Below, piece after piece: positions 45,911 through 56,497 of a stretch of 64,000 nucleotides of DNA. How positions within the stretch are numbered: the stretch's first letter is position 1; every line of letters begins with the position of its first letter. The translations under genes were made by a program, and so were the position numbers. The notes under the pieces were generated by a model. That model did no database searches. It saw nothing but the letters and a program-made list of their open reading frames with translations, and was not told the origin of the DNA. This stretch comes from Phialocephala subalpina (Eukaryota; Ascomycota; Leotiomycetes; Helotiales; Mollisiaceae): NCBI GenBank assembly GCA_900073065.1, contig FJOG01000062.1, forward strand, positions 25,344-89,343, written 5' to 3'.

Positions 45911-46320
45911 TTCACATCCCTCTCCCTGAATACCGCGACGACAGTCTTCCACGAAAAGGAGAATGGCGAGAAGGCGTTACGGCGCCAGGATTCAACTCCG
46001 GGTTCAGGGATGCATTGGTAGAAGAAGGCGTCGTGATGGTATCCTGTGGACACGATCACGCAAATGAGTACTGTGCTTTGACCAGTACCGAGTCAGGTAG
46101 TCCGGCATTATGGATGTGCTACGCGGGAGGAAGTGGCTTTGGTGGGTATGGGGGGTATGGAGGGTATCATCGACGGGTTAGGTTCTTTGATGTGGACTTG
46201 AATGAGGCAAGGATCACGACTTATAAGAGGGTGGAGTATGGGGAAGTGGAGAAGAGGATTGATGAGCAGATTATTGTTGAGGGGGTAGGCCGAAAGGGTT
46301 GTGAGAAGGAGACGAGATAA

Positions 46321-46620
46321 TCGTCTTTACTTGCACCTCTGGTGGAGGAGAGGGCCATTACTTGAATATACTTTCAGACGGAAGAGTATTAAGCGCGGGG
46401 AGCATGATGAGACGGAACAGTACATTATCGGGGACGAAATGGTGGGCTGGGCTGGACTGGCGTTCGGTGCTGGGGATGATGGGACATTGAACAATGGCCA
46501 ATTGCTTTTTGGATTACTTGGCCGGGATTGACTTGTATTGATTGATACAGTAGTGGTTGTACAGAAATCGAGGATACCACTTTTCCGCTTTACTCTTGTC
46601 TTCAATTTTACTTCTCCGTT
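46321..46620. other. 3' flank of the Dcr2-like gene
   Basis: No gene recognised between the phosphatase stop and the degenerate repeats that follow. Confidence 0.4.
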
Positions 46621-46639
46621 GCCCCGTTGGTATGCAACG

Positions 46640-47840
46640 AGGTTGAGCCTCCAAGTTGGAGGCCGCCTTTGGATCCACGCCCGAGCATTCCGTTTAGCGA
46701 GGTGTTCAAATACTCGAAGATGGCTTGGGCGAGGAAGGCAAATTCGTAGATATGATTGGCTTGAAATCATCTGTTGTTTCTCTCTCCTTGCTTCTTCTTG
46801 ATCGCTGCACAGAATCTCAGTGTTCCTCGGATATTTTCAGCGTATTCATCGCAGGCTTCAGCGAGCAAATCTCGACCACTTTAAGGCTATCCATACGATC
46901 CAAATATTATCCGAACAAGATCATTTTCACAGCATTTTAATGCGCCAGAAGAGTCTAATTGAATCATGCAGTGAGGAGCTGGATTGAGCAGAGCATTCTT
47001 CAACTGCAAAGGGCCAAAGTGGAGGCCGGCCGAAATTATAGTCTGGGCGACCTGGAACTCTGATTCGAGCGTTCATAGTGTCGAAAAGCTGGAAAGAGAT
47101 GGAGCTGATGAAGGAATATTCGCGGGCATGATTGGCTAGATGTAGTCTGTCTTCGCTCTCCTTGCCTTACTTATTTGTTCCTACCCCTGACTGCAGAGTC
47201 TCGCCAAAACATTTTTTTTAGCGCACGATTCGAGAACTTCAAGGCCATGCATCAAACTCGGAATATCATCACATAAATATGATATTGCAGCATTCGAGTA
47301 TGTGAATTGCGGCCGTTCTAACGATGTAAATTTGATCTCGAGTGGCTATGGGTGGAGGCCAAACTCCAAAAATTGGCCTCCAGTTTGTCAATGCCTGATT
47401 CGCTATTTGACTTTGAGAGTGTTGAAGTGGTAGTTCGGATTGGATGGAGCTCTGCTTGCTTTTCCTTGAGTAGTGCCTTGTTGTTGAATCTCTCCGTGAT
47501 CGTCGGATATATTCGATCGCACTATTCAACAACTTCAAGGCTTGGCATCTCTTCACAAAATTCTCACAACTGCATGATTCCAACAGCATTGGACTGCGCC
47601 GATGGAGACCTATTAGATGGCATAGTTTCTAATTGAAAGGATGTAGTGTTGTCGAATGGAAATTCTGAAATTGGAGGCCATATCTCTCGTAAAGTCGATC
47701 CCCAGGCAAACCTATTAGTGTTGGCGTTCATTTTGGAGTGTCGAAAATCTTAGGCACAGATGCTGGAGCGGGAGATGGGAAGATGTGATCGGCTCAAATG
47801 GCAGTTAGGACTACTGAAGCATATGGTCGAGAAGAGACGT
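46640..47840. repeat. degenerate non-coding tandem repeats, period about 300-360 bp
   Basis: Shared words recur in the same order. TTGGAGGCC-like starts lie near 46656, 47022, 47350 and 47668. GATGATTGGCT-like cores lie near 46751 and 47130. ACTTCAAGGC/ACTTTAAGGC is at 46877, 47235 and 47531. CAGCATTNNANTGCGCC lies near 46930 and 47585. Copies are diverged and none is coding. At 47353-47382 an inverted repeat TGGAGGCCAA/TTGGCCTCCA with a 10-base loop is present. Confidence 0.5.
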
Positions 47841-48459
47841 CACGAAGTAGAAGATTGTAGGAAAAGTATATGCAATTCTAATTCCATTCCTACCGATGAT
47901 GAACAAAATACTAGCTAATCCGATAGACAACTACGTTTCTACTAATTACTCAAGTCCCAAGCCAAGACAAAAGGTATATCTCATCATTCATCATTCTATT
48001 CCACCTCTTTCCCATTCTCTTCAAGTATCCTCCTTTTAATCCATCTCCGGCATATCATCCTATGCCCTAAATACCTCCATGTCCCAGCGGAATAAAGCAA
48101 CAGACCCAACATGCAAAACAAAGTAAAAGTGAGGTTGTAATGCAAGCAGCTAAGCAAGCAGATATTCAATGCTACCAGAGCACTCCAAACACCAGATCCG
48201 TCCTCCAAATTTCCTGCTAAAGCTTCTTTTCGATGGGCGATTGTATGCAATTTATCATGTTGGAAGCGGGATGATGTCAATTGTGAGGGATATTGTTGGC
48301 CTCGAAGCTAGGCAGTGATGTCGATGAACCACCAGATGCCGTGAGACATGGCGGGGGCGGATGTCTCGGCCACAACGACATCTAGTTTGAGCCTGCCTCG
48401 ATGCCATCACCTCGACCTACCCTCAGCAACTCGATGCCGTTGCTGGAAGTCCACAACTA
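47841..48459. other. intergenic; possible small membrane protein on minus
   Basis: A 94-codon minus frame (48280-47996) contains a 25-residue hydrophobic span LLSCLHYNLTFTLFCMLGLLLYSAG followed by a basic tail, so a small membrane protein is possible. There is no family match or other support. Otherwise this is the 3' flank of the COL-26-like gene. Confidence 0.25.
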
Positions 48460-50720
48460 TCACCGGAACGGCATCTCGCCTTGCATCCCTCCGCCAGTCA
48501 TCCCGCTTTGCATGCCCCCATTTTGGATACCCATCATACCCACACCTTCACCCCCACTATTCGCCCTCTGCAAAGAGTGATACTGCTCCGGGACACTCCT
48601 CGGTACCTGCTGCATGCCGTAACTACTGCCGCTATTCATCCTCAGCGGGGGTCTCCTCACGCCTTGTCTCCCCATTTGCAACATGCTCATTGTGCCATCG
48701 AACTCTGCTTTGAAGTTTGGATTCATTGTCGGGTTCGGATTTATGTTCATCTGCATTTGGCCCTGTTGCATCTGGCGTCCACCTCCACCTACTCCTTCGC
48801 CGAAATTGCCGAGATTGTTGGTGGAACTGATGTTGTTTGGCATTGGAGGCGGTGAGCTGAGATCAGGGAATCCTCCGTAGTCGTTCAGGCCTGGGAACTC
48901 CATTGGACTTTGCATGATGGATGGAGATGTGAAAGGACTGTTGTCGCCGTTGTCTCCATTCTGAGGGGAGCCAAGCTCATCGATACGCTTGTCGTAAGCT
49001 GGCATGCCTTGAAGGTTGTTGGCGTTGAAGTCCGTATCGGGCTCCAATTTGAATTCACCACCCGAGGTGCCGTTGCCGTTATAGCCTGGGAAGTTTGATG
49101 CAACTCCGATACCAGCATTGCCGAAGCCATCGAAGATGTCAACATCAGCACACATGTTGGCTGGAGTGTCTGGGACACTCTGGAGCATTGGGTTAACGAG
49201 TCGAGGAAGGACATCGTTGATCTTGGCGAGGAGGAGGGGAAGGAAACGGTTGTCGCCATTGCGGAGAACTGAAAGGAGAGTCATGAAGTCGTGAAGGTAG
49301 TCACGAGGTCCGAGTTGGAAGGGGTCCGGATTAGGAGGAAGAAGGGAGAGAACGTCTGTCAGTGAGCAGGCGACATCGAACAGTTTCTCAATCTAGATAT
49401 CGTTAGCAGCGTCAACAGGAAGATCAAGTTTACATACCAGTCCGATGCCATGAACCTCCATGCTCTGTTGCGAGAATTGAGAAGTCATCGAGACGAGATC
49501 CCTAGCAATCTCGACAGGGTAATTAAAAGTCATGCTTGGATCGTCACTGTTCGAACTCAAGCAACCATTCTGGATGCTCAGTTGCCAGACCATCGTTCGT
49601 AACCATTGTTGACTAGTCCTCAAGTCCGCTGTTTGGTTTTCTGTCGAGTTAAGATACGTTGGAAGGGCGTCGGTCAATTGTTTTTGAAGAGCAGCGAGGT
49701 ATGCAGGGTTGCAGTCATTTCGAGTTTTGTTCCAAAGAGCAACGAAAGCATCATCGAAAGGTCGGAAGAGATTGACAAGATGAATGAAGCCATTCAGAGT
49801 ATGAGCCTGTGTGTCGGATGGATCGTCATTCTGTGTTGGGATGGAAATAGTGGCCTGTAATGATAGGGGTCGATGTCTCTGAAGGGCATACGCTCTGCGG
49901 AATGTTAGCATAATCCGATATTTTCTCGACGAGAATCCTACCTCTCCGTCACAAACAACAAGTAATACAACCTCCTCCGTCTTGATGACTCGACCGTATC
50001 GAATTGCAGATAAGTTTCCTCCTTCTGCATGCCAAGGATATGTGCCAAAGTCGTCGCCTCTCTCAGATGGAACCACGCCTTATTGTGCAAGTCGAGACCA
50101 TAATAACATCCAAAGAGGAAGAAACTTGTGACAAGACTGTTCAACGTCGGTGTCTCGAGGTGATCGTAACTCTTTCGCACCCTCAACGTCTCCTCCATCA
50201 ACAAATTCCCCGACACAAGATTGGCGCCCGGTAGACTGTCGAGTCCGAGAGGATCACCAGGTATTCCCATCCCAGGTTGAATCATCATAAACGCACACAG
50301 CGATGTCAACAGACAGTATGTATCGGCATTTTGATCCGCATACATCGCTTGTTGTTCGAGTCGTCCGCGGTGGAGGATCGGCAGAGTGGGATACATGTTC
50401 GCGAAGAAGAACTCGATGCAGTCCTTGATCATATCGTTCGTCAAGAGGCCCGGCGTGGGCGCAAGACTCGGACTACATGGCGGACTGTTGATGCCGTTCA
50501 ATCGATTCGCGACTTTGGAGGAGAGGGTGGTTTGTCGTTGTGTTTCTCGCAGTTCGCTGATCACTTTGGCTCGGGAGCCCTTGGGACCCTTCTTCTGCGG
50601 GATGGCGTGGTAGGTACACGATAATTGAGCTGAGGAACAATTGCGACACGGATTGATACCGTCGCATTTGACTTTACGACGATGGCAGGCGTCGCAGGCC
50701 CGCTTGACGGACGTCGACAT
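48460..50720 (-). CDS. Zn2Cys6 transcription factor, COL-26/BglR/AmyR-like
   Basis: Exons 50720-49942, 49894-49438 and 49392-48460 give 722 aa with clean 47- and 45-nt introns. The zinc cluster is at the extreme N-terminus (RACDACHRRKVKCDGINPC then NCSSAQLSC), followed by the linker IPQKKGPKGSRAKVISELRE. The fungal transcription-factor middle homology region includes FFFANMYPTLPILHRGRLEQ, PTLNSLVTSFFLFGCYYGL and REATTLAHILGMQKE. The C-terminal 270 residues are disordered and rich in Gly, Met, Gln and Asn, ending GEMPFR. The N-terminal 70 residues resemble COL-26/BglR/AmyR-type regulators, which control starch, maltose and glucose responses; this is my inference from pattern. It sits below a 3.7-kb upstream region, common for regulators with long leaders. 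Confidence 0.8.
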
Positions 50721-53560
50721 GGCGGGCGATGCGGCGGGCGAAGAGAAGGGTGTCGCTCAGCGCAGAGTCTGCGTGCGAAGGCGACTCCACGCAACCAAAC
50801 ACGAAGATGTTGATCGATATTCGAACAGAAATCCTCGAGATGCTCGTATCGTCGTCGTCGACTGATTGATCGTCGTTAGTCTCGATATCTCTCTGTATTC
50901 CAGAGTATGGGGTAAGTAGTGGAGTAGATGTTTTGTCTGGAGTCAAAGACTGGAGTACAGTACAGGGCAGGTACTTATTCGGTCCGTAAAGTTCGGTGCT
51001 GAGACGGGACACCCTGAAATGAGAATGCGGGGGTGCGTGGTCGATGATTGGATGGTGGATATTGGATATTGGATCTTGGCGCCAAGGAACACCACAAAAA
51101 AGCGTGTGCTGGAAAGGGGACGGGGAGATCTAATATTTATTGTAGAGGTGAAGTGAAGTATTATTATTATTTGCTGAGCTGCTTTGTTCAAGTTGTTGAT
51201 ATGCTCGCAGGTTGATATGCTGGTGGATGAGTCGTGGATCGACGGCGCGCCGGTCTTTGAAGGTTCCTCGCCAAGACCCAGCAGTCTGGCTGTCCAGGGC
51301 GGAAGAAGCGGCGAAGAACACTGAGGACCAGCGTTCAGGAGATCCTGTTAAAGGGGATGAACCAATAGTTAAGGCGATTCTATCGTCGAACACCAGCTGG
51401 AATCTGTCTCACTTCGTTTCGTTTCGTTCGAGGATAATAATAATAGTTCTGGCTGAATTCGAAACGCTTGAAGGTGCAAATAGCAGCAATACTCGAGCAT
51501 CAAGGAGAGACAATACCGGTTGCGAGGGCACTACGCCGTTTATAGCGATTATGCTAGCAGCTGGATCTTGCTCGAGTCTTCTCACAGGAAGTCGCCGTGC
51601 GGTACGAAGCCGAGCGTAACAAAGACTCTGGGCTGTGTCAGCAGCCTCATTTCATCACCGCTGTTACGGACTACGGCATCAAGGTATCTCATCTGATGGC
51701 GGTGGCAGTGGATTTTCGAGTACCGAGAGTTCTCCTGAACAAAACTCATTCTGCTCCTCTCATAATTTCTCACTGCCAAATATCACGATCATTCGCTGTG
51801 GTCCCCAGCCCATCAATCTCAACCGCCTGCCATTTATTGGGTGACTTCAGGCACCACGTCCTTTCCATGTCCGAGTTAGAATCTTAATAGACTGTTCTTT
51901 ATGAAGTAAAGTGCTTCTAGATGGATTCATCTCTACAAATCAGCATCGGTGTTCCATGCAAGTTCTGCATCGACTACAAATCACATCTGGTGCTTCGCTG
52001 CAAGATTTGACTCTTCTACGAATCGGGTCTCGTGTCCATGCGAGATGGCGTCTGTCAGCATTACAGACGCACGCCACGAAACGGATCCTGACTTCTCTCT
52101 TTCTCGCCTCGCACCGGCAGACGGTCACTGTACACTGTATCGTGGTTTTTTATGGCTATGTTCTTCGGTACTTTCCTACGGTGGCTTGATGTCTGTGTCG
52201 CGGATTTCGAATACGGAGTACATCAGCAGCTTCACATGGTTTGCTCCAGGGGGTTTAACTCGATTTGTCGATGCTCTCCGTTGAAGATTTTGATCCAATC
52301 CAATCGGATGTGGGCTGCATGAAGTTTCGATTGAAGACGGGAAAGCTGACCATTCTCGATCGAGTAATTCAGACGATGCGAATCTCACGCATCGCCTCGT
52401 TCTTCGTGTCTTCCATCATGCTTCCATGACAGGAATTATGGGAATCCCGGGATTGGTCAGTTGCAGATCTCCCATCAAAAACGTGTCTGAAAGTTAAATA
52501 TCACCAGTACATCACGCCATGGTTTTTGAAGAAAACCTTTAGCACGTTTTCTCGGAACTCTGATATATTTGTCCATCGTATATTTGAATCCTCCGAAGCG
52601 TGATTTTCATGTACAAGGTACATACGAAGTACATGCATCGGTAGTCGTGTTTCTCCCATCCATGGCATGACTTTATCCAGTTCCGAGCATCCGAGCTCGC
52701 CAGCGAACCTCATTCCACAAACCTCATGCACCACCGTTCATCGTCCCGCCAAACAAATCATATCATATCTTGTGGAAATATCATCTTTTTCATGATCTGA
52801 TATTTTATGGATCAGTTGAAAGCTTTTCAAGATGCTATCTGCGAACTTTTATGTCCTTCACGTGCCGGAACCTGGGCATAGTCATGTGATTAGGTACCAC
52901 ATGAAGAGGGCATTCTCGAAGTGGTGAAGGGAGGTCTCGTTTAAGTGGACAGGCTTCTGCAGAGAAGGACCGAAAGTCTCCATCTTCTGGTGAGGGGATG
53001 CAGAGATGATGGGTGCTGAAAGTGTGGAGGTGCACGGATGACGAAGCTTGATTTGAGGGGAATGGCTTGACAAGCGGTACCTGTGCTGAAATGTTGGAGA
53101 AGGAGGGCTCTGGAAGAGAGGTTTGTGCGGAGAAAGTGGTGCTTTCACGTGCGTCAAGTTGGTTACATGAAAACACTCTCCGTGCAGCTACCAGGTGGTC
53201 GGGATGACGTGTTTCCGCTTTCCGTCTTTTGCATTCCTTGTTTCGGGGATTTTAGGAAGCGGAGCAGTTGAGCGGGATGTTCTTCAAAAGATATCATCTT
53301 ACGTGCATCGTCCTATTGCACAAATTGCAAGAGAGCATCAGTGTTACAGGCGTCTTGGTACATTATACTTCTACATTTACTTCGCTAACTCGAATCGAAG
53401 CCTCCAATTCATCCGCGTGTGCCTCCGTTACTCAATTATCCTCTCGGTGGTGATAACAATGCATACTTGCTCCTCGAATTCATTCTCATCATTCCAATTC
53501 CTCAGATCAGCGCTCACTACTTCAAGACCCACAATACAACCGAATACGCCGCCTGTCTTT
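50721..53560. other. long upstream intergenic region of the COL-26-like gene
   Basis: About 2.8 kb with no recognisable gene. It contains pyrimidine/purine tracts and a GTTTCGTTTCGTTCG word near 51417-51431. Frames of 60-135 codons lack domains. A long 5' leader and regulatory DNA for the regulator is the simplest reading. Confidence 0.5.
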
Positions 53561-53670
53561 TACTTTGGTACCCGGGGTGTATCTTCCAAAAGTCAGGGGT
53601 AGTTTTTTGCAGTGTCGCCATACAAAAACCCCTGAAGCTTGGCGGAAGATACACCCCGGATACCAAAGTA
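53561..53670. mobile_element. 110-bp foldback element (mariner-type MITE candidate)
   Basis: The arms 53561-53587 and 53644-53670 are inverted copies of 27 bp with one mismatch. The inverted match continues inward through AGTCAGGGGT.. / ..ACCCCTGA.., so nearly the whole element folds. If the outermost TA on each side is the target duplication, the element is 106 bp with CTTTGG/CCAAAG ends, as expected for a Tc1/mariner-type MITE. Confidence 0.65.
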
Positions 53671-54460
53671 TATCCCTCAATCTCCTTCTTCATCTCTCCA
53701 GCGGAGGTAGAAATCCGACCATGCAGCTATCACGCAGCCCAGACTCAACTTACCTGAAACAAACCCAACTCCGGGGAGACGGCGCCTGCCATGGAGTTCT
53801 GGAGAAGTCTGGGATAACGTGCAGTACATGAGGTGTTGTTAGAGACCTCGCTTGGAAGAACTTGAACCCGCTGCGAGGTGCTGCATTCGGTGCCTGGTGG
53901 TTGAAGAAGGACCGATATTCGTCCCTGATCGACATGCACGTCTATTCTCACGACACCTCTTCGGTTATGAGGCCTTTGTTTTGCATTCAGCAGCGATGGC
54001 TCAGGGCTCACCTGTTCTCGTTGCTTCAAGATTCTCCCAAGCAGCAAGCTCATCTGCCAATCACTGCCTTTACCAAGGAATCGAATATCGGTCTTCGAAG
54101 TCAAGCTGCAGGTGACAGTGACACGTGTAGGAACGAGGCCTCGGGGCGTCGTGGGAGAGAAAGGAGACGGGCCTTCTTCATTCTGGAGGGCTGGGGAGCG
54201 GACAATTAGAATTTGAGCCAATGTCAGAGTTTCTTGTTTTGTGCGGTTTGCGGTCGATGTCCGAATGGAATCGTCATCTTTGGCGAATAGCTCATTTACT
54301 CTCGCACTTTTGTTCGAAGGGTGTGCGAGACCAGCTCCCAATTGCTACTGCGTTCTGGATTTTTGTAGATGAATCCAGAAACGGGATATAGCTCACGCAC
54401 TATCCATGGACCATGAGCAAGTAGGATTCCTTGCTGATGACTTTGAGCTTGATAAAGTTT
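53671..54460. other. intergenic, no gene recognised
   Basis: Overlapping frames occur on both strands (for example 53745-54341 minus, 53862-54209 plus), none with a domain. Confidence 0.4.
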
Positions 54461-56044
54461 TCAAGTATAGAGCGCGCGAGAGACATTCAAGGTAGACTCG
54501 TCAGATGGCATCCGGACATCCACCATGATGACTTTCTGATTCAATACCACTTCCTCCGTGAGCTCGATCTCGATGCCTAGATTTTTCTTCGAGCACCAAC
54601 ACTGCAAACAGAAGTGTTCAGCTTCCGAGAAGTGCTCGTCATTCCATTTTTCTACAGTTTCGATGTCCGGGAGCAGTACAGCAGTTCTAGTAAAGTGTCT
54701 CAAGGTCCCATCCCGTCTCGTATGGACAATCAGCATGATAAGCCAAGTGTGGCCGCTCTTTGCGTCATAGAGGGTGAACGCCAGCCGGCATCGACTCAGT
54801 TCTCTATTCCATGCTGTACGAACCATGTTCGTATTGCCTTCCCATTCTGAGAGTATCGATGCAGCTTTGGAGAATGAATAATCGTGCTTTTCGCCGTTGA
54901 GGTCTATGTTTCTGAGGATGAACGTCATGTAGAAGTCCCATGGCGCGTTTAGTGATTGGTTCCCGCGGATATAGATGGTATGGGGAGTAGCTTCCGCCAC
55001 TTCTTCCGGAGTATAGTGTTCCAATTTTGCGTCCGGATCTCGTTCGAAGATTGAAGGGCTTGAAGTTCGCAATAGTCCTATACCAAGAACGGAGGAGATG
55101 TCGCCTTTACGGCGGCAGTCTAGCAGACCAATTACTTCGTCACCACGAAACAGCATTGGAAGTTGAATGCTCAAGCCTTTGTTCGTCATTGAGTACAGAT
55201 GAGTCTCGTGCTTGCTGGGTATTGGAACAATGTCTCGGGCGTATTGAAATGCTGTTGGGGATCTTGCTAAGACACCGTAATTAGGAAGAACCTTGGGAGG
55301 AACCTTGGGAGAAACCCAAGCGAACAGAGATTGATCATCTGAGACCTTCAGGATTTCTTCCTGTAGCCTGATGAAAGCCCTCTCTCCCTCTCCGTATAAT
55401 AGTGGCATGTTGACGTCGAACAAGCCGAGTAAACAATACGCCATATCTTCCACTCTCGTGGTACGTCGGTTGGCAGCCCAGGACATTCGCTGTGCCACGC
55501 CCACACTTTTCAAATGTGTTCTATACTGCAAAATGATTTCTGGTATCTGCGTGATTCTTGAGAGCTGTCTGTGAAGTCTGTTTTTGGTCCCAATAATGTT
55601 CCAGCTTCCATCGTAGAATTTGACGGTTTGTGAGGCCAGAAGCTCTTGAAGGGTCCATCCTCTTGTAAACCACCTGCTGTTCTCCAATTGTCTGACGCTT
55701 TTCTCTGTACTGTCTGAAGGTATGACATCTTGGAGATATACGTAGCAAACAGTGGCTTCGCTGTACCAGCTATACATCGAGTTGATCGCCTCCGATAGCT
55801 CGGCGCTGCTGCTTTTATCTATACAGCATGTATCAATCCAGGCGTACCCGAAACCATCGTCCTTCGCTTGTTGACAGGTAAATTTGATCTTGATGAAGCC
55901 ATACATGCGTTGCCAGCGAGGTCTGCCGATATCCTGGAAACTGACTTCTTCGTCACCCCAGCAATGAGACAATATGGCGTATGGAGGAATGTCGCTCCCA
56001 AAGAATTCTTCGATCAGCATCGTTTCTGTGTTGATGAGGCGCAT
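54461..56044 (-). CDS. HET-domain protein (heterokaryon-incompatibility type)
   Basis: A single exon of 527 aa. The start MRLINTETMLIEEFFGSDIP leads directly into the three HET blocks: PPYAILSHCWGDEEVSFQDI (residues 20-39), YAWIDTCCIDKSSSAELSEA (about 67-86), and SRWFTRGWTLQELLA (about 123-137). These are followed by the usual AQRMSWAANRRTTRVEDMAYCLLGLFDVNMPLLYGEGE. The C-terminal 250 residues are family-variable, and no NACHT or WD repeats follow. HET proteins trigger cell death after fusion of unlike strains; most copies in a genome have no proven role. The frame is complete and shows no RIP-type damage. Confidence 0.9.
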   Translation of the reverse strand: MRLINTETMLIEEFFGSDIPPYAILSHCWGDEEVSFQDIGRPRWQRMYGFIKIKFTCQQAKDDGFGYAWIDTCCIDKSSSAELSEAINSMYSWYSEATVCYVYLQDVIPSDSTEKSVRQLENSRWFTRGWTLQELLASQTVKFYDGSWNIIGTKNRLHRQLSRITQIPEIILQYRTHLKSVGVAQRMSWAANRRTTRVEDMAYCLLGLFDVNMPLLYGEGERAFIRLQEEILKVSDDQSLFAWVSPKVPPKVLPNYGVLARSPTAFQYARDIVPIPSKHETHLYSMTNKGLSIQLPMLFRGDEVIGLLDCRRKGDISSVLGIGLLRTSSPSIFERDPDAKLEHYTPEEVAEATPHTIYIRGNQSLNAPWDFYMTFILRNIDLNGEKHDYSFSKAASILSEWEGNTNMVRTAWNRELSRCRLAFTLYDAKSGHTWLIMLIVHTRRDGTLRHFTRTAVLLPDIETVEKWNDEHFSEAEHFCLQCWCSKKNLGIEIELTEEVVLNQKVIMVDVRMPSDESTLNVSRALYT

Positions 56045-56497
56045 CGTGATACTTTTTCAACATCCAATCAGGGTTGTGAATTGAAGACAATGTTCACTCT
56101 AAAATATCTGGTGGGGTTGAATGCACCTATAAGCTGAAGCCTAAAGACACGTCGCCGATAAAATGTGGCTTCAGAATGTAGCCAATTAGCTTTCGACTTT
56201 TTAAAGCCGAAAAGGTAATACTGTTTTCTCAAGACACAATCATTTTGGAAAACATTTCTCCATATTACCAACTAGTGGATCCAATGTTCCACGACTTGCT
56301 GGTTATTCCATATGTACTTTATTCCAAGAACAGCTCTAAATCGCTGATCGGATAAATCGGGAGGTCATCCCTATATGGCTTCACGTTTCGCTTCTATATT
56401 TACTGGAGGCTTTATCTGTGGCTTCGTTCAATGTGATTCTGGGAATCTAACTCCATATGTTCAACGAATTTGACATTTCAATGTGTGGATCGCAACT
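56045..56497. other. intergenic region upstream of the HET gene
   Basis: Promoter side of the HET gene and 3' flank of the DUF2855 gene. AT-rich patches occur, but no feature can be named. Confidence 0.4.

Larger units (their letters stand above)
44566..46320 (+). pseudogene. Dcr2-like calcineurin-type metallophosphatase with internal tandem duplication and deletion
   Basis: The gene starts MTRRI, followed by a 56-nt intron (44581-44636) and a membrane anchor (CQLGALTVFTLVIVYFL). Metallophosphatase motifs follow in order: FKIMQVADLHLSTG, PDLVVLSGDQVNG, and, after intron 45480-45525, TIFGNHDDEGSLPRAGQ. Then 250 bp (45411-45660) repeat as 45661-45910. The copies are identical for 247 bp and include the intron. 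Net of introns the insert is 204 nt, so the frame is kept. After the second copy the frame is lost: the normal continuation FIHIPLPEYR..GVTAPGFNSGFRDALVEEGVVMVSCGHDHANEY is in another frame, with a stop at 46019-46021. The roughly 80-100 residues normally between these blocks are missing. As written the protein lacks the final GHDH metal site. Confidence 0.75.

Noticed and set aside
53745..54341. 198-codon minus-strand frame near the HET gene
   Set aside because: No recognisable motif and overlapped by similarly long plus-strand frames; not supported as a gene.
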